A DNA stretch of 64,000 bases from contig OZ037850.1 in assembly GCA_964035575.1 (NCBI GenBank), positions 1,074,501 through 1,138,500 on the forward strand, read 5' to 3'. Below the pieces are notes generated by a model. It worked only from the letters and a program-made list of their open reading frames with translations, did not search any database and had not been told where the DNA came from. A program made the translations under genes and the position numbers. The stretch is from Rhynchopus sp. YZ270_cl-10 (taxonomy: Eukaryota; Euglenozoa; Diplonemea; Diplonemida; Diplonemidae). This document shows positions 20,174-29,838 of this stretch, piece after piece; within the stretch, counting starts at the first letter, position 1, and each line of letters begins with the position of its first letter.

Positions 20174-22294
20174 GGGGAAACGACAATGTGGACTCTAAAA
20201 ATGTGGATTACGACAATGTGGATTAATAATCCACATTGTCGCATAATCCACATTGTCGTAATCCACATTGTCGCAAAAAATAATCCACATTGTCGCATAA
20301 TCCGGATTCTTGATTTTTTGCCTTCTAAGGTGAGCCTCTGTAATAACTAGACTCTCGAAAATTTTTTTGGTCACCTACTAAAAGTGCCCAATTTTGCAAT
20401 TAAAGCCAGAATTGAGCAGTTTTGAGCCTCTCTGGGGGTCTAAAACGCGTTTTTGCGGTTTTTTCCACCAAAACACCAGTAATCCATCTTGTCACATAAT
20501 CCGGATTTTGTCGGTAATCCGGATTATGGACTATTTTTGCCTTCTAAGGTGAGCCTCTGTAATAACTGGACTCTCGAAAATTTTTTTGGTCACCTACTAA
20601 AAGTGCCCAATTTTGCAATTCCAGCCAGAATTGAGCAGTTTTGAGCCTCCCCCTGGGTACTGGGCACCCAGAGAAGGCACCTTGACAGCAGCGAAGGCGC
20701 AAGACAAGGTATGTAAATATGTTTAACTTTCTGGTGAATATTCAACAAAATAAGGCCGTCGACTCGTATTTCCTCCAAAAGTATCCAGAACAATATTTTA
20801 CACCCTCAGGCCAACTTCTTTTTTTAAGAAGTCACCTTCTTTAATTTCCCCACCACTCACAAATTCACTTTTAAACAGGTATCGCAATGAGTGCAACATC
20901 GAGAACCGACTGTGCAAAACGAGCGAACATATGGGGTAGAAAGGGGGGTGGGAACACTTTGTCAGTCACTGCTATTGCCATTAACCCAGGGAGCATAGCT
21001 AGTGCAAGAAATCCGACTTTGGAAACCTTCCGGAAAGTCTGTCCTCTGCTTACGGAGGACTAGACACAAGAAAATATTGCGTTCCCCCAGAAAACCAGTG
21101 CACAATTCACACTCCTTGTGGGTGGTCTTGTTGCCTTTTCGTCATAGTAATTTTGGCCCAGGCATGCTCTTGAAGCATGGCAATTTAGTGTGTATGGGGC
21201 AGGGTGTTGTTTTGTTCTGAATTCTCTTTGTTATAACATCTAAGTCAATCGCGGGTGGTGGTTTGTGTAGCGTGAGGCACTCTTTTTAACAAACTTCCTG
21301 CGGCTGCTAAAGCGTTATTTCTTCGGATTTAACAACGTACAGCGTAACATAGTGGTTTCGCCTGGTCGACACAACCTTTGATAGATATGGGATAACCAAC
21401 CCCCTTCGACCCCTTGTGGGTTCACTAAACAAGCCCTCGTGGTAGTTAAACGCGATTGACATTTACATTCCTAGAGATGAAAGAACAAGACAACACTTCT
21501 GTACCCGCGCATCAAAATTGTGGAAAACTTTGCACCCCAAACACCCTCAGCAACGCCCGCCAAAAGGCGCCCCTTGTTGCTGGGAGTTGGTTCTCATGAT
21601 ACCTGCACAGCGGGCATTCCTCTGAGTCCAACGCATGTTTGGCCTGTCTGCGGCGTTGTACTTCAGGTGCACGAAGACAGGGTCTGGTGGTAAATTTTGC
21701 GTAGTACTGCGACGTAGTACTGCGCGGGTCTGGGAACCTGGGTACCTGGGTACAGGATATTTGTTGTGAAAGACATCTTCCACCATGCATTGAGGAGGGT
21801 AAGACAGTGGTCGCAGTTTCTACTTGATAGCATTACACATTTAACTTCTCCACGGGGGTCTTGGGCCGTTCACTCGGTTCTACCTTGACTACCGGAAGAT
21901 ATTCTTGAGGCCTTTTTGGTCTCTAGAATATCCGGTCTTCCCGAACGGAGGCACACTTTGTGTGTTACTACGACCTGGCAATTTCCAGCAGTAGGTTAAG
22001 TAATCTTTCTTGTAAATTGTTGGATCATTATCTGAATGCCCCACGTGACTGGACACTTTTGTGTTTGTCATGTGGAGCTGTGGTTGCTCTTTCACGACTT
22101 TTTTCCTGTTCCTGGGTACCTGGACCTGGACCTGGGTACCAAGAAGGCAAAAAATCAAGAATCCGGATTATGCGACAATGTGGATTATTTTTTGCGACAA
22201 TGTGGATTACGACAATGTGGATTATGCGACAATGTGGATTATTAATCCACATTGTCGTAATCCACATTTTTAGAGTCCACATTGTCGTTTCCCC
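20174..22294. mobile_element. MULE-like DNA element (2.1 kb) with long inverted repeats
   Basis: The first ~154 bp (20174-20327) and last ~154 bp (22141-22294) are essentially perfect reverse complements, starting GGGGAAACGACAATGTGG. The element is flanked by a perfect 9-bp direct repeat TTAATTTTT (20165-20173 and 22295-22303). Long TIRs plus a 9-bp duplication are typical of Mutator-like elements. Each TIR contains several copies of ATCCACATTGTCG in both orientations, so it is itself palindromic; these are likely transposase-binding sites. A ~115-bp unit is directly repeated inside (20321-20440, 20538-20652). No transposase frame was recognised, so it is probably non-autonomous. Confidence 0.85.
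20321..20652 (+). repeat. Direct repeat pair inside the MULE-like element
   Basis: Two copies of about 115 bp beginning TGCCTTCTAAGGTGAGCCTC (from about 20320 and 20538) differ at only a few positions. A partial degenerate TIR-like stretch lies between them, suggesting internal duplication of the subterminal region. Confidence 0.8.
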
Positions 22295-22501
22295 TTAATT
22301 TTTTGTTCTCTTGAAATGTGTAATTTCATGTTTTCGCGAAAACAATACGAACTGATCGGGTTGAAGGAAGGGTGGGGAAAACAATAATAACAAGAACAAC
22401 TAATTGCTAAGAAAAAAAATGGGGTGTGCTGTGGATAACTCCGCGCGATTTTCGAAACCACCATAGCATCCTGGCGATTTTCTGGAGGTGCTGATGTGAC
22501 G

Positions 22502-22669
22502 ATGCCTGGTGCGATCGACGACGTGTTGTCGTCTGTGCATTATGTGTTCCTTCCGCACTGCTCTGATGACGACGACGATGCGTGGGAGCCTGTGGACGAC
22601 TACGAGCTGGAACATGCCGAGGCCGCCCGAGCGAATGGTTATCGAGCCTGCCGAGACTACGTCCAATAA
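22502..22669 (+). CDS. Short reading frame of uncertain status
   Basis: A 55-codon frame (MPGAIDDVLSSVHYVFL..., with a run of five Asp) with GC-rich codon use like the host genes, lying just right of the MULE-like element. A neighbouring frame remains open slightly further (to about 22718). It could be a tiny gene, a first exon whose continuation is not visible, or a gene remnant cut off by the insertion. No family is recognised, and no acceptor-like tract or GTATG donor is obvious. Confidence 0.25.
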   Translation: MPGAIDDVLSSVHYVFLPHCSDDDDDAWEPVDDYELEHAEAARANGYRACRDYVQ

Positions 22670-23150
22670 CGCGATCGATCAGATGGTGCTGGACGAAGAG
22701 GACAGCCGCACTGTTTAAAAGTTTCAGATGCAGGCATCCCAGTGGGTTCAGCAGCGTACGAAGAGCGTTTTAGCATACCTGCAGAAGAGCAGAATGCTGG
22801 GCGTGTTGTAGATTATATTTTTTTCAGAGTGGAGTTCCACAGCACACCCGGTTTTTTTTCCGATAGCAATTACTTGTTTTTTTTATTTTTCACTTGAACC
22901 TTTTGAAGTGCCCACCTCCAACAGGAGTCTGTACATCCTGCAAATCGTTTTTACCTCATAAACCCTACCTTATTTTCTTCCAATGACACTCCCCATCCCA
23001 CTTTCTCCCACAACACAAATCCATCAACCCAGGTTTTTACAACCCCTTCGCTCGCTCCGCTACCCCCCTCCCCTTCCCTCTTTTTTTTTTGCATCTCAAC
23101 ACCTGAGAACACTATTTGTTATCTTTTGTTTCGTTTTGTTTCGTTTTTTT

Positions 23151-24377
23151 ATGGTTCTGTCTGGGAGACATGCGTCGTCTCGGTCCCCTTCTGAATCGTC
23201 GTCTCAGACGAGCAGTTTTGTCAACTCCTTGAAACGCCGTGTAGTGTGCGCGATGCGAAGAGACAAGACAACCATGGACACACCCCCTTCCATCTCAGCA
23301 TCGTCAGACGAAGACTACACACTTTGCGACTCCCCTGCAGCCACCAGCCAGGGGACGCCCACACATACCCCCCCTGCCGCTGCAGATTTCCACTTTCCCA
23401 CCGATTTTGATGACTATCTTTACAAATTCACTGAAAGCGTCCACTCCATTTCTATCTGCGAAAATGCCCAATTCTGTGCAGTAACCCTCTACGAAAACGC
23501 AGAAGGTGGTAGGGTAGGACTATGGAATATCACAACCCAAAAACTCTGTTTCATCCTCCGCCACAGAGAAGGTTATGAATTCGCCACCGAAGCGCAAATC
23601 CCCAAAGGAAGCAATTACATCATCACCAACGGCCTCCGCCGCGTCAACGTATGGTGTCTTCTATCAGGAAGACATCTACACACTTTGCGTTCTCGCGCCT
23701 CCATATTTTATGTCTGCCCTTCCGGGAAAAACATTTTTTGCGGGCAACCCGGGAAGGTACATCAGTACAGAGTGGGGTGTTGGGGGTTTGTAGGGAGGCA
23801 TGAAGTTCATAGCAGCCTTTGCAGTTCTCCTTGTGGTAGGTATTTGGTGAGTAGTGGGAAGGCCTCTGCTGGATGTGTTGGGAGAACTGCGCGGGCGAGG
23901 TCTTCTTTGAAGCTGATTTCTTTAGCGACGGGGAGGATTGTTGAGGAGGAGGTCTTTGCGTCGGTGAACGATGCGCCGTTTGGGATGGTCATCTCACCGT
24001 GCTCGCAATGGCTTATCAGCACATCCCTTCGTGAGTCTTGTATACAGATTAGTGACCTCGCTACCCTAACCCTTCTTCGCTCACTTCCTGGAGTCTGGTG
24101 CAACGTCGACCGTCTCGCAGTAGGTGGCCCCACCTACGCGCCCCGCATCCTCGCAAAAAGCACCTCCAGCCAAGACCCTGTCCAGGTCTGGGACCTATCT
24201 TCGGGGAGCTACCTTGGGGAGGTGTGTTCATCAGAACAGATTGGCGCAAGCTTCATATTGTCGCCATGCGGGCAAACAATTCTCTATGACGTAAGCGGTG
24301 GCTGGAGAATACGAACCCTTGAAACCAAAATGTCAGGACTATATGAAAGGGTAAAAGGCCATGAGTATGTGTTGTAA
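23151..24377 (+). CDS. WD-repeat-like beta-propeller protein
   Basis: 408 residues from the ATG at 23151. A later in-frame ATG (MDTPPS, 23275) is also possible, because no clear acceptor lies just before 23151; the nearest one ends CAACCCAG at about 23031. The N-terminal 85 residues are Ser/Thr-rich and disordered. Six or seven propeller-like blades follow, marked by VGLWNITTQKLCF, RVNVWCLLSGRHLHTL, SPCGRYLVSS, SPCSQWLISTS, VQVWDLSSGSYLGEV and SPCGQTILYDVSGGWRI. These are diverged WD40 units without full WD/GH signatures. It is likely a scaffold; the partner is unknown. A GTATGTG donor-like site in the last codons may mean that the gene continues in another exon. Confidence 0.7.
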   Translation: MVLSGRHASSRSPSESSSQTSSFVNSLKRRVVCAMRRDKTTMDTPPSISASSDEDYTLCDSPAATSQGTPTHTPPAAADFHFPTDFDDYLYKFTESVHSISICENAQFCAVTLYENAEGGRVGLWNITTQKLCFILRHREGYEFATEAQIPKGSNYIITNGLRRVNVWCLLSGRHLHTLRSRASIFYVCPSGKNIFCGQPGKVHQYRVGCWGFVGRHEVHSSLCSSPCGRYLVSSGKASAGCVGRTARARSSLKLISLATGRIVEEEVFASVNDAPFGMVISPCSQWLISTSLRESCIQISDLATLTLLRSLPGVWCNVDRLAVGGPTYAPRILAKSTSSQDPVQVWDLSSGSYLGEVCSSEQIGASFILSPCGQTILYDVSGGWRIRTLETKMSGLYERVKGHEYVL

Positions 24378-24412
24378 AAAAAGGGCGCCATTGGGCGTCT
24401 ACACCTTTTTTG

Positions 24413-24540
24413 GTAACTAAGCAGCGAGGAGAGGCTTTGGTCTCGATAAAACTTTTAGATTTTCGAGAAGGCACATTCGTGATTTCTCTTTTTCAGTGTC
24501 TTGCGTCCCATGATAAGGGACGTTATGCTCGATCAACGCT
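24413..24540 (+). repeat. Two-block dispersed repeat, composite copy
   Basis: Block 1 (GGTAACTAAGCAGCGAGGAG, near 24415) is followed by a pyrimidine tract ending CTTTTTCAG (24489-24497) and then a degenerate block 2 (TGTCTTGCGTCCCATGATAA). This order matches copies at 35362-35455 and inside the intron at 57825-57945. Confidence 0.6.
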
Positions 24541-24737
24541 TTTGAATCGCGCACTCACAGCTATTGCGTGTCAAACCCGTGGAACCCCCTCTCTGAAGGG
24601 AATGATACCATTTGGTAGGATGGTTCTATGTCTTCTCATTTTTTTCTTCCTCTCTACAGATTGTGCCGTGGTTCGAGTTTTTTTTCCAGTTCAGTTTGCT
24701 TTGTTTTTTTTTTTGGTATCCATTTTTGAATGTAATC

Positions 24738-25535
24738 AAGGTGACTAAGCACGAGAGTGATTAGTCACCTTGGTATCATCCAGGGTCCTAGCTCAGTAGA
24801 ACGGAAAAGGTGGCCCACCTTTTCCGTTATTTTTTTTTTTTTTTGGGTTTTTTTTACACGCAGGCCCCAGCCTAACCATCGTTCGTTTTGGGGAATTTTT
24901 TGAGATACCATCGAGCCGGACTCGATTGGTCAAACGTCGAAGGAAAAGGAAGCATGCAGCATGGCGAAATAAATAAAGTAGCGTACCGTGCGCCTGCGGC
25001 GCAAGCTTGCAACCCACCCTTCCCATGACATAGTTTAGCTGGAAACATGTGCAAATTTAAGCGCAAATTTTAGAAATGTTGCGTACCGTGGCTTCGCCAG
25101 AACCTTTTGTTTAAGCAAAGGATGGAAGTAAAATTTACGGAAACTGACAAAAATTACCAACGAAAGTGCCATTTTTGGCAACATTTTTTAGAAATGTTGC
25201 GTACCGTGGCTTCGCCAGGAACCTTTGGGTGCCATGACCGCCATTTCTTTTGTAAATGTACTGAGGTTACTGATAATTCGTGCACACAAACTTTTAGAGT
25301 TAGAGTTAGAGTGTACAGCCGGGTCGTGCTAGACTTCTACAACAGCTCTGGGCCAAGGAGGTCCTCAGTGTCGTCAGCCAGTCCCCTTTGCTGTTAAAAA
25401 CAGCGACTTGGCGTGGTCAATTTTTCCGCGCGAAGCGCTGAAATTTTTTTTTTGAGCCACCTTTTCCGTTTCTTTTTTTTTTCTTCTGAGCTAGAACCCT
25501 GTATCATCTTATAAACTTTTTTTTAAAAATTATTG
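24738..25535 (+). repeat. Dispersed repeat block 1 split by a DNA element
   Basis: AAGGTGACTAAGCACGAGAG at 24738 is the best-preserved block-1 sequence. The family normally continues into ATCTTACAAACTTTTCTTT. Here that part (ATCTTATAAACTTTTTTT) appears only after the 24781-25501 element, so the element inserted into a pre-existing repeat copy. Confidence 0.7.
24781..25501. mobile_element. hAT-like non-autonomous element (0.72 kb)
   Basis: The ends are inverted repeats: CAGGGTCCTAGCTCAG with AACGGAAAAGGTGGC on the left, and the complement on the right (GAGCTAGAACCCTG). Flanking direct repeats are TATCATC (24774-24780 and 25502-25508), possibly 8 bp with the adjacent G. CAGGG termini and a 7-8 bp duplication suggest the hAT superfamily. 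The interior has a directly repeated TTGCGTACCGTGGCTTCGCC (about 25080 and 25197) and no transposase. Confidence 0.7.
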
Positions 25536-26921
25536 GTACCTCAGGTCCTGGCTTAGTCACCAAAAAAGAACAAGTCATCTTGCCAACCCTTTCGTTCTTT
25601 ATCCTTCATTCTCTGTGGTAGGCAAAGTGTGTGCTAAGTGGTTTTTTTATACCATTACAATTCGAACATTCAACCGCTATCCTTCGCACACGCGAGTTTT
25701 GTTGAGCTGGACTAGATGGTTTATAAAAAGGCTTTGTACGTTTTGCATTTTGTCGACACAGAGAGAGATATGCGTGTACGGTGATTCGGCTATTATTTCA
25801 AACAAATTTAACCTTTTTTTTTTGTTTCCTGGACAATTCCACCCCCTCAGGGCAAACAAATCGCATCATTCAGCCCCATCGTGATTTCTATCCGGCTGCG
25901 CATTATGTATGCAGAGCGTTTCAGCAGCATTTTTTTCTGCTTTCATTCGGATGGCTGTCATGTACGGAGATGCTTGTATCAACAACTACAGTTTGTGTTT
26001 TTTTTTGTGAGATGTGTGTGTGTGTGTGTGTGCTTTTTTTTTTTTTTTTACAATAAAAATTGATCCCCTCCCGCGAACTCGAGTATGCTCATTGTCAAAC
26101 GTTTCAATGAAAAATAAACCGCAAAAAGGAAAAGTATAAAAGAAAGAAAAAGGAAACAGTGAATCCCGCAACCCCTCTCCTCTCGGACCTTTTTTGTTTT
26201 TATGCATTCAGCAAAAACTGTTTGCATTTAATATCGTCTGGTTTTGGAATTGTTTTTTTTTTAGTTTTGTTACAATATTGTCCCTTCTCTTTCCTTATGA
26301 TGACAATGTTTTAAAGTGGTTGGCGTGACTAATTTTGGTTGCTTTCATCCGGATGGCTGGCATCGTACAGTGGGTCAGTCGGAGGTGCCTGCATCAACTA
26401 CAGTTTTTTTTGCTTTTTTTTGCTTTTTGCGCTAAGATCAAACGGCTTGGGAACAAACTGACGCTATTTCGTTACATAACGTGACAGAGCATCGTGAGGC
26501 TGAAGAGCCTTTTACAAACTTCTTTACTTGGCCACAAAGTATCGTTGGTTGTTGTCGACAGAGACATGCACTGCTATTTTTTACACATGGTGGGTAGGGG
26601 CGGTGCATTTGCATCTTCTCTTTTTACCCTTGCATCTCACTCATGAAAGAGACGCGAGCCTTGTAGTGTTTTATCAATAGTATCGTTTCTTTGTTAAGTT
26701 TAAATTCCCTTGAAAAAATAATGTTGAAATTCACAACTCATTTTTCTGGATATGTTGCAAATCAATTTGACTTTCTAACCGACTCTATGGTTTGTCACTC
26801 TACTGTTGCAGCTAGAGAGACACCATATAGAGCCCTCAACCTTTATTTTTTAGATGTGAGACACATCAATTTTTTTTTCTCAATTGTATTTAATTCTGCT
26901 TTTTCTTTCCCCCACCCACCC
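25502..26921 (+). other. Gene-free A/T-rich stretch with old repeat pairs
   Basis: No gene is supported. Segments near 25937-25995 and 26340-26402 are diverged copies of one repeat (GGATGGCTGGCATCGTACAG, CATCAACTACAGTTT), with a third relic near 30709. A (TG)n tract lies near 26011. Other homopolymer runs explain the remaining open frames. Confidence 0.5.
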
Positions 26922-27560
26922 CAGGTGTAGCCGTAACTAGGGGGGTCAAAACCCGCGATCCCCGATCCCCGATCCCCGGCTTAATTTAGGGGGGGGTTTT
27001 ATGAGGAAAAATCAGGAAAACGGTAAAAAAATGTCAAAAATCTGTTCGTTTGCACACTGTGAAAAAAATCGCGACCCACCGCTGAAAGCGCAAGGTGTTA
27101 ACCTTGTGAGAGCCTGTGAGAGCTTACTGAGAGCTTATGAGGTCCTGTGCTGTGGTAGCGCACAGTACATAGAGTACACGCAGTTCACACCGAAAACACT
27201 TGCATTTGCATTTCCGGAATCCGTCCGGCCAGTGGTGGGGTCAATTTGCCGAAATGGACAAGTTCTCGTTTTTGGTCAATTTCCGCACACAGTATACACA
27301 GTATACACTGGGGATTGTTCGGGTGCCTATATTTTTTTGGCCCAACCCCCACGCAAGAAAGCAGGGTATTTTTCCACCCCCAGAAAATGTCGTTATTGGA
27401 AAGATTGGGATCCTCTGAATCCAAATCCGTGTTCCGGCCCAGGATTCAAATTGATCCTTAAATCTAATATTGCTAAGGTAGCATTTCCCACGCAGTTTGT
27501 TAGGGGGAAAATCTGGGAATTTTGGCCCGGGGATCGATCCCCGACTTATGGCTACACCTG
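26922..27560. mobile_element. hAT-like non-autonomous element (0.64 kb) with 8-bp target duplication
   Basis: Ends CAGGTGTAGCCGTAA and TTATGGCTACACCTG are inverted repeats. The element is flanked by perfect 8-bp direct repeats ACCCACCC (26914-26921 and 27561-27568). CAG termini plus an 8-bp duplication fit hAT. Just inside lie repeated CGATCCC units, and further in a segment (about 27197-27310) that is almost identical to 61803-61900, including two copies of the 9-bp unit CACAGTATA. Confidence 0.8.
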
Positions 27561-27689
27561 ACCCACCCTCGACGGCCCCCTCTTTTCCAGATACTGCTTG
27601 TTCTTTTCCCAAATTTCAACCCAGTGTGTCCGCACACAATGGATAAGATGTGTTGTGTCCATGCAAATCACATCCATCACTTTTCTTTT

Positions 27690-27860
27690 ATACCTACAAG
27701 GCGTAGCTTACCCAAAGTAATTCTACAGAGCCAACTCAAAGTAAAGGAGAAATAGTTCCTCCGATACGGTTGCCAATCACCCCATCCAACAGGGTAATTG
27801 AGCAATCAACGGAAAACCCTTTTTTTCCTTTTACCTATCAGAGTAACTATTGTTTCATAC
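27690..27860 (+). repeat. Dispersed repeat, copy 1
   Basis: Shares GGCGTAGCTTA, GAGAAATAGTTCCTCCGATA and GAGCAATCAACGGAAAACCC with 60868-60985, which is a shorter, slightly diverged copy. A fragment occurs near 57507. The origin is unknown. Confidence 0.6.
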
Positions 27861-28207
27861 GCTTCTCCGGAGGCGTTTTTCTTTTTTCTTTTCACCTTCA
27901 CGAACAAGACCTGTGTTTCGTGAATTACATACCAATTTAAATCTTCCCCTATTCTAACGCATGCACACAGAATAATGCAAATCAATGTATCTGTTGAGGG
28001 AATATTGTGAGAACGGGGGGGTGATATTTCTTCGTATTAAGATGGGAGTCTCTGTGGTTTGTTGTGTCTGTGTCCGACGATACAACGTACGAAACCGTTG
28101 GACCCATTTTAAAGATGTGCCTGCGGGGTGTTGGCATTTCAAGTCAATTTTTTTTTAATTTCCTGGTTTTTTTAAAGGTGACGAAGCACTGAGGTTTCTG
28201 CATCGTA
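27861..28207 (+). other. Gene-free stretch
   Basis: Only fragments of dispersed repeats are seen (GGCATTTCAAGTCAATTTTT at 28132, GGTGACGAAGCACTGAGG at 28179). No coding region is supported. Confidence 0.45.
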
Positions 28208-28971
28208 TTATACCGTATTCGGAAAAATGTTGCAACGTAAAAATGTTGGAACGTAAAAATGTTGTAACGGAATAATGTTGTAACGCTGCGGATCGCGGGA
28301 AGTTGTAACTTTATTCCGTTACAACATTTTTATGACTGGGGTGAACTTTGTCTTAGGGATTTTTTTTGGAACAGTCGGCATAATCCCCAACCTCACACAC
28401 CACACCCCAATTTCAAGCCGATAATTAGTGTTTCAGGTTTTTCGACGTCCTCCCCCACCCCTCACCCAAATAAAAAATGAAACAAATGGGATTAGCCCAA
28501 TTCTGCAAGCGCCGCAATCCCCACGAGCCTGTTTCGGAAGGAGGAGATGCCCCCAACCTGGCGTTCCTTGCTGGTAGCGCCGCAAGCGCAGTGGGGCTAG
28601 ACGACAGCACATCTCGTGCTGTCGCAAATGAGGTCAGCGCTGCAAGCAGCACGCGAGCGGGAAAGGATAGTAAACGTACCCCCCCTTGCCCTGTCCAGTT
28701 TGATGTGGAACAAAAAAAGTCGAGCCTACGGCTAAGTTGAACAACACCAAAAAAAAAAAAAAAACACATCATCCCCCCGCCCCCCGCCCTTTTTTCACCA
28801 CCGTCAGAGGCACAAGATTTTTCTTTTCAAAAACCACCCCCGCACCAGCAAAAATCCCTAAGACAAAAATAAACCCCAAAAAAATGTTGTAACGGAATAA
28901 TGTTGTAACGCTGGGCCATTTTTTCCAGCGTTACAACATTATTCCGTTGCAACATTTTTCCGTCTACGGTA
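28208..28971. mobile_element. TA-flanked (mariner-like) non-autonomous element
   Basis: The left end TACCGTATTCGGAAAAATG and the right end (complement of TACCGTAGACGGAAAAATG) are inverted repeats. They are followed on both sides by arrays of ATGTTGTAACG/ATGTTGCAACG motifs that also form local hairpins (28916-28960). The outer TA on both sides would suit a TA target duplication. An 87-codon frame at 28477-28740 (MKQMGLAQFCKRRNPHEP...) lies inside. It resembles no family I know and may be a relic or chance frame. Confidence 0.65.
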
Positions 28972-29589
28972 AAAAGAACTTTATTTTTGTTTCTCTCGTT
29001 TCTCTTCATTGTCGACCCCTCCCCTCCCCTCCCTCCCCCCCAAAAAAATAAGATCTATGTGCATGGGAAGAGCACAAGCTTTCTTTCTGTTGTATCCGGC
29101 TCGCTTAGTTTTGCTTCGTTTTGCATAGGGTGGAGTGATACCTTCGATTCACCCGTTCAGTTAAAAGACACCTCGGAACGGGTGGTCCCGTTGCACACCT
29201 TTGTCCCCCAGCCGTTTAGTGATAGTTCACCAACTGTTGGGGGCATGAAGGGTGCAGCGTGTCTTTGTTTCAGCGAGATGTTCTGCGGGCAAGCAAAAGA
29301 AAATATTTTGCGTGTCTACACAAAAAAAAAAAAGCACGTTCCTCTCGCTTCCGACTTCCCTCAGCCTTTGCAAAAACAGCATTTTTTTATTGCGTATATT
29401 TTTTTTTTTTTGGGCTTTTTCCTTTCATAATTAATCACAAATGAACAATATTTTCAAGACAAAGAAACACATATTTTGTAAAGTATTGAACGAACATTCC
29501 GTGTAACCATTTCCCTTACCAACCCTGCAAAGATGCCTGAGTACGAGATGCTCATGATGTCTTTGGTGTGTAGAGGCAGATAGACACAT

Positions 29590-29728
29590 TCACCGTACAC
29601 GATACACGACGGTGAAGTAACTGACTTGACTGTAGTTTTATTTGTGATTTCACCGTTGGCTTACAACGGCGAAACCACAAGAAAACCACATATCAAGTCT
29701 TTTACTTCGCCGTCATGTACGTTGTACA
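29590..29728. mobile_element. MITE-like inverted repeat
   Basis: CACGACGGTGAAGTAACTGA near the left and the near-complement TCTTTTACTTCGCCGTCATG near the right pair over about 40 bases with the flanking GTACA motifs, leaving a ~60-bp loop. Non-coding. The target duplication is not resolved. Confidence 0.55.
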
Positions 29729-29730
29729 TT

Positions 29731-29838
29731 ACTGTATTCGTACAAATTTATCGACCGTAAATATGTTCGACCTTTTCAACATTTTTCTGGAAGTTTGACC
29801 TTTTTTACGGTCGATAATTTTTGTACGATACGGCATCC
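29731..29838. mobile_element. MITE-like inverted repeat, adjacent to the previous one
   Basis: CGTACAAATTTATCGACCGT and ACGGTCGATAATTTTTGTAC are near-perfect reverse complements around a short loop (about 29739-29830). The outer GTATTC / GATACGGCA also partly match. It sits almost directly beside the 29590-29728 hairpin. Confidence 0.6.

Noticed and set aside
27001-27561. 186-codon frame inside the hAT-like element
   Set aside because: It covers non-coding repeat sequence shared with other elements that does not keep the frame there.
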